DNA of 64,000 nt from Exiguobacterium acetylicum (GCF_022170825.1 NZ_CP081878.1:1080001-1144000); one strand, 5' to 3'; numbered from the stretch's first letter, positions 8,790 through 20,171 are shown. The notes: generated from the letters alone by a model not told the origin. Numbers and translations: made by a program.

Positions 8790-10058
8790 GTGTCATCACT
8801 TGAACAACCTAAAACATCGACACGGCGGCTTGCGACCGTCTCGTTGATTTTCATGGCGGTCGGATTCGTCGTCTCATTGCCATTTAAAGAAAATGCCTGG
8901 GTCTTTTGGCTCCAGAGTGGGTTTGAAGCAGGGCTCGTTGGTGGGATTGCCGACTGGTTCGCCATCACGGCGCTGTTTCGGCACCCACTCGGCTTAAAGA
9001 TTCCCCACACGAACCTGTTGCCAAAAAATCGGGAACGGGTCATCGAGTCGATCGTTCATATGCTCGAGACGGACTTACTGAATAAAGAAAGTATCGTCGC
9101 GAAACTGCAGCATATGACGCTTGCGGACCGTGTCATCAAAATCTTACGCTCGATTCTTGTTTTGCCTGCTTTTCGAGCGACCGTTACCGAACTGATGATT
9201 GGTCTGATTCGAAAGTTGCCGAAAGACGCGATTCTTGAATTCGCGGATACACGATTAACGGAAACGATTAAAGCGTATCCGTCAAGACGGCTGGCTGTCC
9301 GTGCGATGGAATTGAATGAGGAACGTCGACTTGATGAGTGGTTGATGGATCAGTTACTCGGTTATGGACAACGCCTGCTTGAAGATCCGATCATTCGCGA
9401 CCAAATCGGACGGCTCGCCTATACAGCGATGATCGACCAAGAAAAGAACACGTTCTTACGAGTGACGGCACGAACCGTGCAAAAAGTCTACTCAGAAGAG
9501 AAACTCAGTCTGGTCATTCAAGGCGTCTTGTTGACAGTCATTCAAGATATGCGACAAGTCCATCACCCAAATCGTTTAGCGATTCTTGATCATCTGCGTC
9601 GTAATCTGGCACAGTTATCAATCGATGAAGACCGTCTCGCGAAAATCGATGCCTGGAAGGCAAGCGAAGTCGACCGGTTTGACTTTACTCCAGTCATTGA
9701 ACGTGCTTATGACGCTGGATTACTTGAACTCGAACGCTATTTGACGTCAGATGCCTTTTGGACGGAACGGGCGATGCCAATGCTTTCCCGTGCGTTAGAC
9801 GACTGGGAACAGCATCCGACATTCAAGGATAGCAGTGATCAGTGGATGAAGGAACAACTCGTTCGCTTCGTCGAGCAAAATCACCAAAAAATCGGTGGAC
9901 TCGTTCGTGAGAACTTGAACCGCTTCGATACGGAAACATTGATTCATATGATCGAGGATAAGGTCGGCAGTGACTTGCAGTGGATCCGGGTCAACGGGGC
10001 ATTGTGCGGATTCATCATCGGTTTGATCCTCGGTGCAATCAAGTTGTTCGTCGGATGA
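8790..10058 (+). CDS. DUF445 family membrane protein
   Basis: 422 residues, DUF445 (YheB-like). There is a hydrophobic pair of segments near the N terminus (about 18-55), containing the family pattern GLVGGIADWFAITALFRHP. A long, charged, mostly helical body follows, ending in a C-terminal membrane segment (about 400-420, ICGFIIGLILGAIKLFVG). The start is GTG at 8790, with GAAGGAGG 7 bases upstream; the overlapping ATG is out of frame. Biochemical function is unknown in the family. Its stop overlaps the start of the downstream DNA glycosylase. Confidence 0.82.
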   Translation: MSSLEQPKTSTRRLATVSLIFMAVGFVVSLPFKENAWVFWLQSGFEAGLVGGIADWFAITALFRHPLGLKIPHTNLLPKNRERVIESIVHMLETDLLNKESIVAKLQHMTLADRVIKILRSILVLPAFRATVTELMIGLIRKLPKDAILEFADTRLTETIKAYPSRRLAVRAMELNEERRLDEWLMDQLLGYGQRLLEDPIIRDQIGRLAYTAMIDQEKNTFLRVTARTVQKVYSEEKLSLVIQGVLLTVIQDMRQVHHPNRLAILDHLRRNLAQLSIDEDRLAKIDAWKASEVDRFDFTPVIERAYDAGLLELERYLTSDAFWTERAMPMLSRALDDWEQHPTFKDSSDQWMKEQLVRFVEQNHQKIGGLVRENLNRFDTETLIHMIEDKVGSDLQWIRVNGALCGFIIGLILGAIKLFVG

Positions 10059-10882
10059 GCCGGTGGACGTATGACCTGGCCTTGTCGGAAGCATTTGATT
10101 TCAAAGGAATCGTCTCTCGTTTGACAGAAGACCCGTTACAAGTCGAGCGTGCAGGGCGTCTCGTCGTTCCGGTGTTCATCAATGAACAGGCGTACCTTGC
10201 AACGATCGAAGCGATGGACGCCTGGACGCTGCGGGTCGACGGGACAGGACCGAAAGAAACGATACTAGCACAATTAAAGCGACGTTTTCGTCTCAGTGAG
10301 CCGAATCCCGCGAAACGTCTCAAGGCGACATCGTTACACGCGATCGTTGAACGATTTGGTGACGAACGACTCGTTCTTGACCATTCGCCGTTCACGGCGC
10401 TGATCCGTTCGATCATTCATCAACAGATCAACTTATCGTTTGCGCATACGTTGACGGAACGGGTCTTTCGAACATTTGGGACGGTCCAGGACGGAATCAT
10501 CCTACCACCGATACCACGCCAACTAGCAGTAGCAAATCGAGAAGATTTGCTTGCCTTACAACTATCAGGACGTAAAGTCGATTATCTGCTTGGTGTAGCA
10601 AAGGCAGACATTGATTACGAGGCCTTAGCGGCAGCGACCGATGCAGAAATCGCCGAGACACTGATTGCTTTAAAAGGCGTCGGACCATGGACGGTTCAAA
10701 ATGTCTTAATGTTCGGGTACGGTCGTCCGGATCTATTTCCGGCATCAGATATCGGGATTTTACGCGCTTTCGAACGATTACTTGGGTACCGACCATCAGT
10801 GGAAGAAGCAACACGACTAGCCGAAGAATTTGCTCCTGTTCGCAGTCACGCCGCCTATCTGTTATGGCGTTCGATTGAATAA
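10055..10882 (+). CDS. alkA: DNA-3-methyladenine glycosylase II (AlkA-like)
   Basis: 275-residue HhH-GPD base-excision repair enzyme that removes alkylated purines. The helix-hairpin-helix is visible as LKGVGPWTVQN, and the catalytic aspartate is about Asp232 in PASDIG. The N-terminal 100 residues match the AlkA N domain in position. The start at 10055 overlaps the DUF445 stop (ATGA); an upstream in-frame ATG at 9980 lies inside DUF445 and would add 25 unrelated residues. No C-terminal iron-sulphur cysteines, so it is not an EndoIII/MutY type. Exact substrate range is inferred. Confidence 0.85.
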   Translation: MSRWTYDLALSEAFDFKGIVSRLTEDPLQVERAGRLVVPVFINEQAYLATIEAMDAWTLRVDGTGPKETILAQLKRRFRLSEPNPAKRLKATSLHAIVERFGDERLVLDHSPFTALIRSIIHQQINLSFAHTLTERVFRTFGTVQDGIILPPIPRQLAVANREDLLALQLSGRKVDYLLGVAKADIDYEALAAATDAEIAETLIALKGVGPWTVQNVLMFGYGRPDLFPASDIGILRAFERLLGYRPSVEEATRLAEEFAPVRSHAAYLLWRSIE

Positions 10883-10892
10883 GGAACTATTC

Positions 10893-10921
10893 TTGTCACT
10901 CTATCGCGAGAACGGTATAAT
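10893..10921 (+). promoter_or_regulatory. SigA promoter of ricA/mutSL
   Basis: TTGTCA (10893-10898), 17-base spacer, TATAAT (10916-10921). Ideal geometry; it lies between alkA and ricA. Confidence 0.75.
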
Positions 10922-10999
10922 GAATGCGACAGAACGAGGAATCGTTCAGAATGCTAAGGGAAGCGACGTGTTCGCTAACGATAGAGGGGACGAATGTGG

Positions 11000-11431
11000 A
11001 TGTATACAGATGAACAAATCATCGAAAAAGCTAATGAAATCGCTAAAATGATTTCAGAGACACAGGAAGTAGAACGGTTCAAAGCGGCAGAAGCTAACAT
11101 CAATGGAAATGAAAAAGTCCAAAAGATGATGAAACAAATCAAGTTCCTTCAAAAAGAGGCAGTCAACTGCCAACATTACGGCAAAACAGAAGCACTCGCA
11201 CGTGTCGAAGCGAAACTCGATAAATTGTTCGCTGAGCTCGATGAGATGCCTGTCGTCCAACAGTTCCAAGAAACGCAAGAAGAAGTCAACGGACTTCTCC
11301 AATACATCACGGTGACGATCTCGAACGGGATTACGGATCAAATCATCGAAGCGACGGACGGAGATGTTCTCGCTGGTAAGACAGGTAGCGGCATGGAAGC
11401 AGAAAACAAAAGCGGCGGTTGCGGCTACTAA
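11000..11431 (+). CDS. ricA: RicA (YmcA) family regulator
   Basis: 143-residue YmcA/RicA protein. In Bacillus, RicA with RicF and RicT forms an iron-sulphur complex that stimulates RNase Y-dependent mRNA maturation and phosphorelay activity. The sequence is almost entirely helical (AKMISETQEVERFKAAE, then a charged coiled-coil stretch), with a C-terminal cysteine in GGCGY that fits the cluster-ligand position. The ATG at 11000 is chosen because AGGGGA ends 9 bases before it; the ATG at 10994 would leave only 3 bases. It is followed by mutS, as in Bacillus, but without cotE between them. Confidence 0.85.
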   Translation: MYTDEQIIEKANEIAKMISETQEVERFKAAEANINGNEKVQKMMKQIKFLQKEAVNCQHYGKTEALARVEAKLDKLFAELDEMPVVQQFQETQEEVNGLLQYITVTISNGITDQIIEATDGDVLAGKTGSGMEAENKSGGCGY

Positions 11432-11445
11432 TCACGAAATGAACG

Positions 11446-11474
11446 AAAAGCCGACGGACATCCGTCGGCTTTTT
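11446..11474 (+). terminator. Terminator between ricA and mutS
   Basis: AAAAGCCGACGGA / TCCGTCGGCTTTTT hairpin with a T run. mutS starts only 20 bases further on, so read-through probably feeds mutSL. Confidence 0.8.
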
Positions 11475-11493
11475 CTACGAATGAGGTGGAAGA

Positions 11494-14025
<2,532 letters not shown>

Positions 14026-14035
14026 GGAGAATGCA

Positions 14036-15868
14036 GTGGGAATCATTCGTGAATTATCCGACAGTTTAGCGAACCGGATCGCGGCAGGAGAAGTTGTTGA
14101 ACGTCCCGCATCGGTCGTTAAGGAATTGGTTGAGAACGCGCTTGATGCTGGTGCGACACAAATTGATGTCGAGCTTGAAGAAGCGGGAATGAAACGGATG
14201 ACGATTCGCGACAACGGACATGGATTTTATCCGGATGACGCCGAACTGGCTTTTGTCCGTCACGCGACGAGTAAGATCAAGGACGAGCATGATTTGTTCC
14301 GGATCAAGACACTTGGTTTTCGCGGAGAGGCACTTGCCTCGATCGCATCTGTCAGTAAAGTGACGTTGAAGACGAAACGCGAGGATGCAGAAGGAATTCA
14401 AGTGACGCTTGAGTACGGTACGGTCGTTCAGCGGACACCAGCTGCGATGAACCGCGGAACGGAACTGACGGTTGAAAATCTATTCTTCAATACACCGGCT
14501 CGTTTGAAATACTTGAAGACGACACATACGGAGCTTGCCGCGATTACGGACGTCTTGAATCGAATGGCGTTTGCCCACCCAGAGGTTAAACTCCGGGCAA
14601 CCCATGAAGGGAAAACACTAATCCAGACGAATGGATCAGGAGACGTCCGGCAAGCACTGGCGAGTGTCTATGGTCATCAAACGATCCAAGGAACACTGAT
14701 TGCGAAAGGATCAAACGCTGACTATCAATTGACCTGCCATCTGGTCAAACCAGAAGTGACCCGTGCCTCGAAGAATTACATCACGTTGATTCTCAATGGA
14801 CGTTCGGTTAAAAACTTTGCGCTGACACAAGCCGTCTTGAACGGTTATCATACGTTGTTGCCGATCGGGCGTTATCCGATTGCTGTCATCGAGGTGGAGA
14901 TGGATCCACTATTGATTGACGTCAATGTCCACCCGGCGAAACGGGAAGTCCGTCTCTCAAAAGAGATGGAACTTTGTCAATTGATCCAGGAGACGATCAA
15001 GATGACGCTCAGCCGAGAAACGTTGATTCCGAAAGTGACACCACCAAAACCGAAAAAGGATCCGAGCAGTCAAGAAAAGCTCGACTTCTCTTATGTCGCG
15101 GAGCCAGTTGAAGAGACGTCTTCACGAGCAGTCTGGAATTATCCGATTCCGAAAAAACCACAGGAAGATGATCGACCAGCTGTAGAAAATCCATTGCCAT
15201 TTGGCAATGAGGACAATCTGTTCGAGCCAAGCGAATCGATCAAACAGGAAGTTGTCGCACCAATCGAGGAACGACCTGCGCGTCCACGTTTTCCGCATCT
15301 TGACGTCATCGGTCAACTTCATTCGTCGTATATCGTCTGTGCCGGGGAAGACGGTATGTATATGATTGATCAACATGCGGCGCAGGAGCGTATTAAATAC
15401 GAGACGTACAAGGTCATGTTCGGTCGACCACCGGAGCAACGTCAGCAATTATTGCTCCCTTATACGTTTGAAATTTCATCGGACGACATGAAACGAATGG
15501 ATGAAGTCCTTCCGTTACTGGAAGATGTCGGCATCGAGTTCGAAGCGTTTGGTCCACAAAGTTTTATCGTCCGAGAAGTTCCGACATGGTTCCCGTCCCA
15601 TCGTCAGGAAGAGACGATTCAGGAGTTACTTGACGAAGCGTTGATGAAACGAAAAATCGATCTCGAGACGTACCGGGAAGATGCAGCGATCATGATGGCG
15701 TGTAAGAAATCGATTAAAGCGAATCATCCACTGAACGACGAAATGATGCGCCGATTGATTGATGATCTAGCGAAAACAGAAATGCCGTTCACGTGCCCGC
15801 ACGGACGTCCGGTCATCATCGAATGGACGACGTATGAACTTGAGAAGCTATTCAAACGAGTCATGTAA
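14036..15868 (+). CDS. mutL: DNA mismatch repair endonuclease MutL
   Basis: 610 residues. The N-terminal GHKL ATPase has ENALDAG, DNGHGF and GFRGEALAS. A proline/glutamate-rich linker (about 330-420) follows. The C-terminal dimerisation and nicking domain carries DQHAAQERIKYE from about residue 445, ACKKSIKANHPL and CPHGRP near 587. These are the metal-binding motifs of endonuclease-active MutL, expected in bacteria without MutH. The start is GTG at 14036, with GAGGAGA upstream; the nearby ATG at 14031 is out of frame. Confidence 0.96.
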   Translation: MGIIRELSDSLANRIAAGEVVERPASVVKELVENALDAGATQIDVELEEAGMKRMTIRDNGHGFYPDDAELAFVRHATSKIKDEHDLFRIKTLGFRGEALASIASVSKVTLKTKREDAEGIQVTLEYGTVVQRTPAAMNRGTELTVENLFFNTPARLKYLKTTHTELAAITDVLNRMAFAHPEVKLRATHEGKTLIQTNGSGDVRQALASVYGHQTIQGTLIAKGSNADYQLTCHLVKPEVTRASKNYITLILNGRSVKNFALTQAVLNGYHTLLPIGRYPIAVIEVEMDPLLIDVNVHPAKREVRLSKEMELCQLIQETIKMTLSRETLIPKVTPPKPKKDPSSQEKLDFSYVAEPVEETSSRAVWNYPIPKKPQEDDRPAVENPLPFGNEDNLFEPSESIKQEVVAPIEERPARPRFPHLDVIGQLHSSYIVCAGEDGMYMIDQHAAQERIKYETYKVMFGRPPEQRQQLLLPYTFEISSDDMKRMDEVLPLLEDVGIEFEAFGPQSFIVREVPTWFPSHRQEETIQELLDEALMKRKIDLETYREDAAIMMACKKSIKANHPLNDEMMRRLIDDLAKTEMPFTCPHGRPVIIEWTTYELEKLFKRVM

Positions 15869-15905
15869 GAGAAATAGACGATACCGTTCAGGTGTCTCAG
15901 ATTAT

Positions 15906-16112
15906 AGAAAAGAGAGCTGACTCAAAAGTCAGTTTCTACAAAGAATGACGCGTCACACGCAACTCCTACAGGAAAAGCGCATTTATGCGCTTCAGAGACA
16001 AATAAGACCCGCTTTCCTGCTTGAATAAAGCAGGAAAACTGGCTTGTGTCTCGCCTGAGGAAAGTGCGTGAAAAGACGCTTCATTCTTTTTTTTGAGTCA
16101 GCATCTTTCTCC
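15906..16112 (+). repeat. Long inverted-repeat element (MITE-like or structured RNA)
   Basis: The core at 15916-16102 (187 bp) is bounded by perfect inverted repeats GCTGACTCAAAA and TTTTGAGTCAGC. Weaker complementarity extends outwards to about 15906 and 16112 and inwards (AAAGAATGA and GCGTC blocks pair with the far end). Inside are two further hairpins: AAGCGCAT-TT-ATGCGCTT (15975-15992) and TTTCCTGCTT / AAGCAGGAAA (16013-16037). No open reading frame fits. An eight-T run precedes the right repeat, so it could also end mutSL transcripts. No clear target-site duplication was seen. It lies in the 430-base gap between mutL and the lrgA-like gene. Confidence 0.65.
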
Positions 16113-16199
16113 TTTTCGTTCATCTCGAATCATTTTTTGTACTGATACACGACTGACTAGTTTTTGTTTGTGCTAATACAAAAAAGGAATAGATTTTCA

Positions 16200-16213
16200 T
16201 GAGAACGTTTACT
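16200..16213 (+). promoter_or_regulatory. Candidate CcpA (cre) site
   Basis: TGAGAACGTTTACT matches the cre consensus TGWNANCGNTNWCA except for the last base. It lies 23 bases upstream of the -35 box of the LrgA-like gene. Confidence 0.45.
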
Positions 16214-16235
16214 TCACTTGATTAACTAGATTTCA

Positions 16236-16264
16236 TTGATTGTTGAGGAAAAGAGGCGGATAAT
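16236..16264 (+). promoter_or_regulatory. SigA promoter of the lrgAB-like operon
   Basis: TTGATT (16236-16241), 17-base spacer, GATAAT (16259-16264), 35 bases before the chosen start codon. Confidence 0.6.
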
Positions 16265-16298
16265 AAAACCCGAAACTGTTAACAAGGGGACCTTTATC

Positions 16299-16688
16299 AT
16301 GCTTTCACGCGTTACGCGTATCATTCAAATCATTGCTCAAATCGCACTCATTTTTTGTTTTTCACTCAGTGGGGACTGGGTGAGCGAAACCTTCGAGTTA
16401 CCATTACCCGGCAACATCATCGGCTTGATTCTTTTATATGTCGCGTTAAAAAGTCGCCTAATTCCGCTCTTTGCCGTTGAACGGGGCGGAACATTCCTTC
16501 TGTTCGTCATGCCATTGTTCTTTGTTCCAGCATTGTCCGGAATCATGGATTATACAACATTTCTCCGGACGTCCGGTTTACAGGTCGTATTGATCGTCGT
16601 CGTCAGTAGTCTGCTGACGTTGGTTGGGTCAGCGTATATCGTTGATCGGCTAGCACATCGAAAAGAGGCGGTGACACGACATGAATGA
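16299..16688 (+). CDS. CidA/LrgA family holin-like membrane protein
   Basis: 129 residues with about four hydrophobic segments and the family motif PLPGNIIGLILL. LrgA/CidA proteins work with LrgB/CidB; the Bacillus PftAB pair of this family transports pyruvate, while Staphylococcus members are linked to murein hydrolase control. The ATG at 16299 is chosen because AAGGGGA lies 8 bases upstream; an in-frame upstream TTG at 16236 would sit on the promoter. It overlaps lrgB by 8 bases. A possible CcpA site upstream would suit a pyruvate role. Confidence 0.85.
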   Translation: MLSRVTRIIQIIAQIALIFCFSLSGDWVSETFELPLPGNIIGLILLYVALKSRLIPLFAVERGGTFLLFVMPLFFVPALSGIMDYTTFLRTSGLQVVLIVVVSSLLTLVGSAYIVDRLAHRKEAVTRHE

Positions 16689-17364
16689 GGCACTATTTTG
16701 GATCATCCTATCGATTGTATTGTTTAGCATCGCGATGTTCATCTATCAACGTTATCCTCGTGTCTGGACGTTACCGATCCTGACGGTGACGGCAGTTCTG
16801 ATCTTAATTCTCGTCTACTCTGGGGTCTCGCACGCAGAATACATGCAAGGTGGTCAGTATCTGTCGAAGATGCTTGGACCAGCGATTACGGCATTTGCGA
16901 TTCCGCTCTACCGGGTTCGTCATCATGTTCGGCGCTTTTTACCGGAAATCGGACTTGGTGTTCTCCTTGGAACATGTATCGCCATGACCTCTGATTTGTT
17001 ACTTGGTCTATTGCTTCATCTCGAGCGAACGACGAATCTCGCCTTGTTACCGAAATCGGTCACGTTACCCGTCGCTTTAGCGATTTCACAAAAAGCAGGT
17101 GGTACGACGACGCTGACGGCAGCATTCGTTTTACTAACCGGATTGACGGGATCGATCGTTGGTCCCAAATTAATGACGGGCTTAAAGATTCGGCATTTCG
17201 TCAGTCGCGGAGTTGGACTCGCATCGATTGCTCACGTCATGGGTGCGACGAAATCGATGAGTCTCGATCAACGCGAGGGGGCGGTCGGACTGTTGACAAT
17301 GGTCTTAACGGCAGTTTGTGCCAGCGTGCTCGCACCGTTTTTAATTACATGGTTATATGGTTGA
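16681..17364 (+). CDS. LrgB/CidB family membrane protein
   Basis: 227-residue partner of the preceding gene, with six or seven hydrophobic segments and the family pattern around LPKSVTLPVALAIS and GGTTTLTAAFVLLTG. It probably forms a transporter complex with the LrgA-like protein in the cytoplasmic membrane. Pyruvate is the best-supported substrate in Bacillus relatives, but the sequence alone does not fix this. The gene is followed directly by a terminator. Confidence 0.86.
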   Translation: MNEALFWIILSIVLFSIAMFIYQRYPRVWTLPILTVTAVLILILVYSGVSHAEYMQGGQYLSKMLGPAITAFAIPLYRVRHHVRRFLPEIGLGVLLGTCIAMTSDLLLGLLLHLERTTNLALLPKSVTLPVALAISQKAGGTTTLTAAFVLLTGLTGSIVGPKLMTGLKIRHFVSRGVGLASIAHVMGATKSMSLDQREGAVGLLTMVLTAVCASVLAPFLITWLYG

Positions 17365-17395
17365 TCACTCTGTTTAAAAGCAGAGTGATTTTTTT
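17364..17395 (+). terminator. Rho-independent terminator after the LrgB-like gene
   Basis: ATCACTCTG-TTTAAAAG-CAGAGTGAT followed by seven T. The stem begins at the last base of the stop codon. Confidence 0.9.
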
Positions 17396-17465
17396 ATAGC
17401 CGATTGAAACTTGTCTTCTTGTTTTTCAGTATAGTAAAACAGAAAACAGAGTGGAGGAAACTAAA

Positions 17466-17984
17466 ATGATCATCTGGATTAACGGTACGTTTGGCGTCGG
17501 TAAAACGACAGCAGCAACTGGATTACAACAACGCTGGAGTGGCTCATATATCTTTGACCCAGAAGAGACAGGTTATTTTTTACGGGCGCAACTGCCGGAA
17601 AACAAAGACGATTTTCAGGATGAACCGCTTTGGCGCACGTTTAATCGACAACTACTCGAACAGCTCAATACAGAAGATGCCCGAATCATCGTGCCGATGA
17701 CTTTGACGAACCCGGAATACTTTCAGGAAATCATCGGAACGTTACGCGACAGTGGGCATGATGTCCGTCATATTGCACTGATGGCAAAGGAGGCGACCGT
17801 CAAACGTCGACTCGTCAGCCGTCTTGAAAGTCCGAATTCATGGGGTGGAAAACAAGCGAAGCAACGTTTGCGTCAACTGTCTGATCCACTGTTCAGCCAG
17901 CAGATTAAGACGGACGATCTGACAAAAGGACAAATCGTTGATGCCATTGCCCTTGTAACTGGCATTGAACTCTCGCCTGCCTGA
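17466..17984 (+). CDS. TmrB-like P-loop NTPase (tunicamycin-resistance protein family)
   Basis: 172 residues starting MIIWINGTFGVGKTT, a Walker A motif at the very N terminus. The protein continues with the TmrB-type patterns FDPEETGYFLR, DDFQDEPLWR and IIVPMTLTNPEYF. Bacillus TmrB confers tunicamycin resistance, apparently by binding the drug. This protein is somewhat shorter than TmrB (about 197), lacking the extreme C-terminal amphipathic tail, so resistance is not assured. The ATG at 17466 is preferred (GGAGGAAACTAAA upstream) over an in-frame non-ATG start at 17451. Confidence 0.75.
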   Translation: MIIWINGTFGVGKTTAATGLQQRWSGSYIFDPEETGYFLRAQLPENKDDFQDEPLWRTFNRQLLEQLNTEDARIIVPMTLTNPEYFQEIIGTLRDSGHDVRHIALMAKEATVKRRLVSRLESPNSWGGKQAKQRLRQLSDPLFSQQIKTDDLTKGQIVDAIALVTGIELSPA

Positions 17985-18051
17985 GCAGACAGGATTCAAG
18001 ATGGAGGTTTCCGGGAATCATTAGGTGATAGAGAAAGAGGAGGAAACAATC

Positions 18052-18111
18052 TTGAACGAAGGGCAACTTATTGCTAGGAGGATTTACGAATATGAAACAC
18101 TGGATGACTGA
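18052..18111 (+). CDS. Possible 19-residue leader ORF overlapping the histidine kinase start
   Basis: A TTG codon at 18052 follows a very strong AGAGGAGG by 8 bases and opens a 19-codon frame that ends with TGA at 18109, past the kinase ATG at 18092 in another frame. The kinase has its own AGGAGGA inside this ORF. The layout fits translational coupling, or a remnant of a deleted gene. Whether it is translated is unknown. Confidence 0.35.
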   Translation: MNEGQLIARRIYEYETLDD

Positions 18112-20131
18112 GAAATTAGGCAGACAGTTGATGGCGATTTTTTATAGTGTCTTTGCACTAAGTGTCGTCACATCGGTTGCCAGTTATTTATATGTGGATA
18201 ACGCTGCAGGACGAACGAAGGAACAAGTGCTCGACCAGTTGCAAAAGACACAATGGTTCTGGTTCTTGAACTTGATGATTTTTTTATTTTGTCTACTGTT
18301 CATCGTTCGCCCATTGATTCATCGGGTGACGTCACAGCTACGCGAACTGAACGTCAAGAGTGGTCGTCTCGCGGAAGGCAAGTCAATTTCGCTCGAGCAT
18401 GACGTCGATAGCCATAATGAAGTCGGTCAATTGACGGCATCGTTTTACCGGATGGCACGTTCGATCTCTTCCCAACATGCAGAACTTTCAGCGAAGAATC
18501 AAGAGATGGAACACAATCAAGAGGTCCTACAACAAAAACAAGAGGAGCTTGAACAAGCGCTCGAAGTGACGCGGACGAATGAGCTTCATTTACAGGATCG
18601 CAATGAACTAATCGAGACACTCGCGTCAAAAGAGAGTTTGTTCGATTATTCGTCCGTCATTAGTACGATCGTCCGTCTGACGAAGACGGAGTTCGGAGCG
18701 CTCTTACTGATTAAGAATAATGAAATCGCTCAAGTCGTTCCAAAAGAGATGACGGAAGAGCAACAAGAGAGTTTGAAGACCGAATCGTTACTTTTAAAAC
18801 GTGTCATGATCTCAAAAGAAACGGCTCATTCCTCGAAAAAAGTTGCGAACGACGATCTGATCAAGTATCCGTATCACGTCTACGAAGGCGTCATTCCGAT
18901 CATGGACCCTGCGAAGGAAGAACTGATTGCTTGTCTTTATCTAGCTCGTTTTGACGCACCATTCGATCAAAAAGATTTAGCAGAACTCGAATCGTTCTCA
19001 AAACAAATTGCGATTTCGTTAATGCGGATGTCCCTTTATGAACAGATGGAATATGAACGAAAAGAGACGGCACAACTGTTGAATTCCGTTCGGGAAGCGA
19101 TTCTTTATATCAAACATGAAGAGAAGACGATTTTAGGAAACCAAGCTCTGTTTGATATCTTCCAGTCGTTACAAGTCGAAGAAGACAATGATTCAATGAC
19201 CTTCCTTGAAGTTCGACCGGAGACGATGTTTGAGCAGATGGATCAGAAGGAAGCCTTTGAAGCATACTTTGAAGAAGTCTTATCGGGTGAGATTCCTGAG
19301 GGGATGTTCTCTTTGTCGATTGATCAAGGCGAGTATTTTATTCAAGTCTATGCAGAAGCCATTGCTCACGGGGAACATTCAAAAGGAACGATTCTTGTCT
19401 TCCGTGATGTCACGGCTGAGACAGAGGTCGACCGTGTGAAGTTAGAACTCGTCTCGACTGTCTCGCACGAACTCAGAACACCACTTTCATCCATCTATGG
19501 CTTTACGGAGCTGATGTTGAAACGTGATCTGGACCCGGAGCGAAACAAACGGTACTTGCAGACGATTCATGATGAATCAAAACGTCTGACGGATCTCGTC
19601 AGTGATTTCTTAAACGTCCAGCGAATGGAATCAGGAAAACAAGAGTACGACAAACAGATTTTTGATCTCAAAGAAGTCGTTAAAGAACAAATTCAATTTT
19701 ATCAAGCAGCAACGGAGCAACACAGTCTGCAACTTGATTTAAATGACGAACAGGACTTCATGGTCGAAGCAGATGCGAACAGCATGAAACAATTACTGGG
19801 CAACCTGTTGAACAACGCGGTCAAATATTCACCAGACGGTGGCGATGTCGTCGTCACGATGACCCATCAGCATAACCAAATCGAGCTGAGTGTTCGGGAT
19901 TTTGGTATCGGAATTCCAAGTCATTCGATGCCACATTTGTTCAGTAAGTTTTACCGCGTCGATAACTCAGATAGCCGAAAGATTGGTGGAACAGGTCTCG
20001 GTTTATCAATCTGTAAAGAAATCGTTCGCGCTCATGATGGAAACATCGAAGTCGAGTCGATTCTCGGAGAAGGAACGGTTTTCCGAGTTAAATTACCAAG
20101 TGCAGCAGACGCGTTACTCGAAGCGGAATGA
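18092..20131 (+). CDS. Orphan sensor histidine kinase (HAMP-GAF-PAS-HisKA-HATPase)
   Basis: 679 residues. Two membrane spans (about 10-33 and 60-80) flank a short external loop of about 25 residues. HAMP, a long coiled coil (about 130-185), a GAF-like domain (about 195-340) and a PAS-like region follow. The HisKA box STVSHELRTPL has its His at about residue 459, and the ATPase shows the N box NLLNNAVKYS, DFGIGI and GGTGLGLSI. Because the external loop is tiny, the signal is more likely sensed in the membrane or by the GAF domain. No response regulator is adjacent. The ATG at 18092 has AGGAGGA 9 bases upstream. Confidence 0.88.
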   Translation: MKHWMTEKLGRQLMAIFYSVFALSVVTSVASYLYVDNAAGRTKEQVLDQLQKTQWFWFLNLMIFLFCLLFIVRPLIHRVTSQLRELNVKSGRLAEGKSISLEHDVDSHNEVGQLTASFYRMARSISSQHAELSAKNQEMEHNQEVLQQKQEELEQALEVTRTNELHLQDRNELIETLASKESLFDYSSVISTIVRLTKTEFGALLLIKNNEIAQVVPKEMTEEQQESLKTESLLLKRVMISKETAHSSKKVANDDLIKYPYHVYEGVIPIMDPAKEELIACLYLARFDAPFDQKDLAELESFSKQIAISLMRMSLYEQMEYERKETAQLLNSVREAILYIKHEEKTILGNQALFDIFQSLQVEEDNDSMTFLEVRPETMFEQMDQKEAFEAYFEEVLSGEIPEGMFSLSIDQGEYFIQVYAEAIAHGEHSKGTILVFRDVTAETEVDRVKLELVSTVSHELRTPLSSIYGFTELMLKRDLDPERNKRYLQTIHDESKRLTDLVSDFLNVQRMESGKQEYDKQIFDLKEVVKEQIQFYQAATEQHSLQLDLNDEQDFMVEADANSMKQLLGNLLNNAVKYSPDGGDVVVTMTHQHNQIELSVRDFGIGIPSHSMPHLFSKFYRVDNSDSRKIGGTGLGLSICKEIVRAHDGNIEVESILGEGTVFRVKLPSAADALLEAE

Positions 20132-20138
20132 AAAGACG

Positions 20139-20171
20139 AAGAAGAGGCGGTATCAGGCGCCTCTTCTTTTT
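20139..20171 (+). terminator. Rho-independent terminator after the histidine kinase
   Basis: AAGAAGAGGCG / CGCCTCTTCTT hairpin followed by T residues. Confidence 0.85.
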
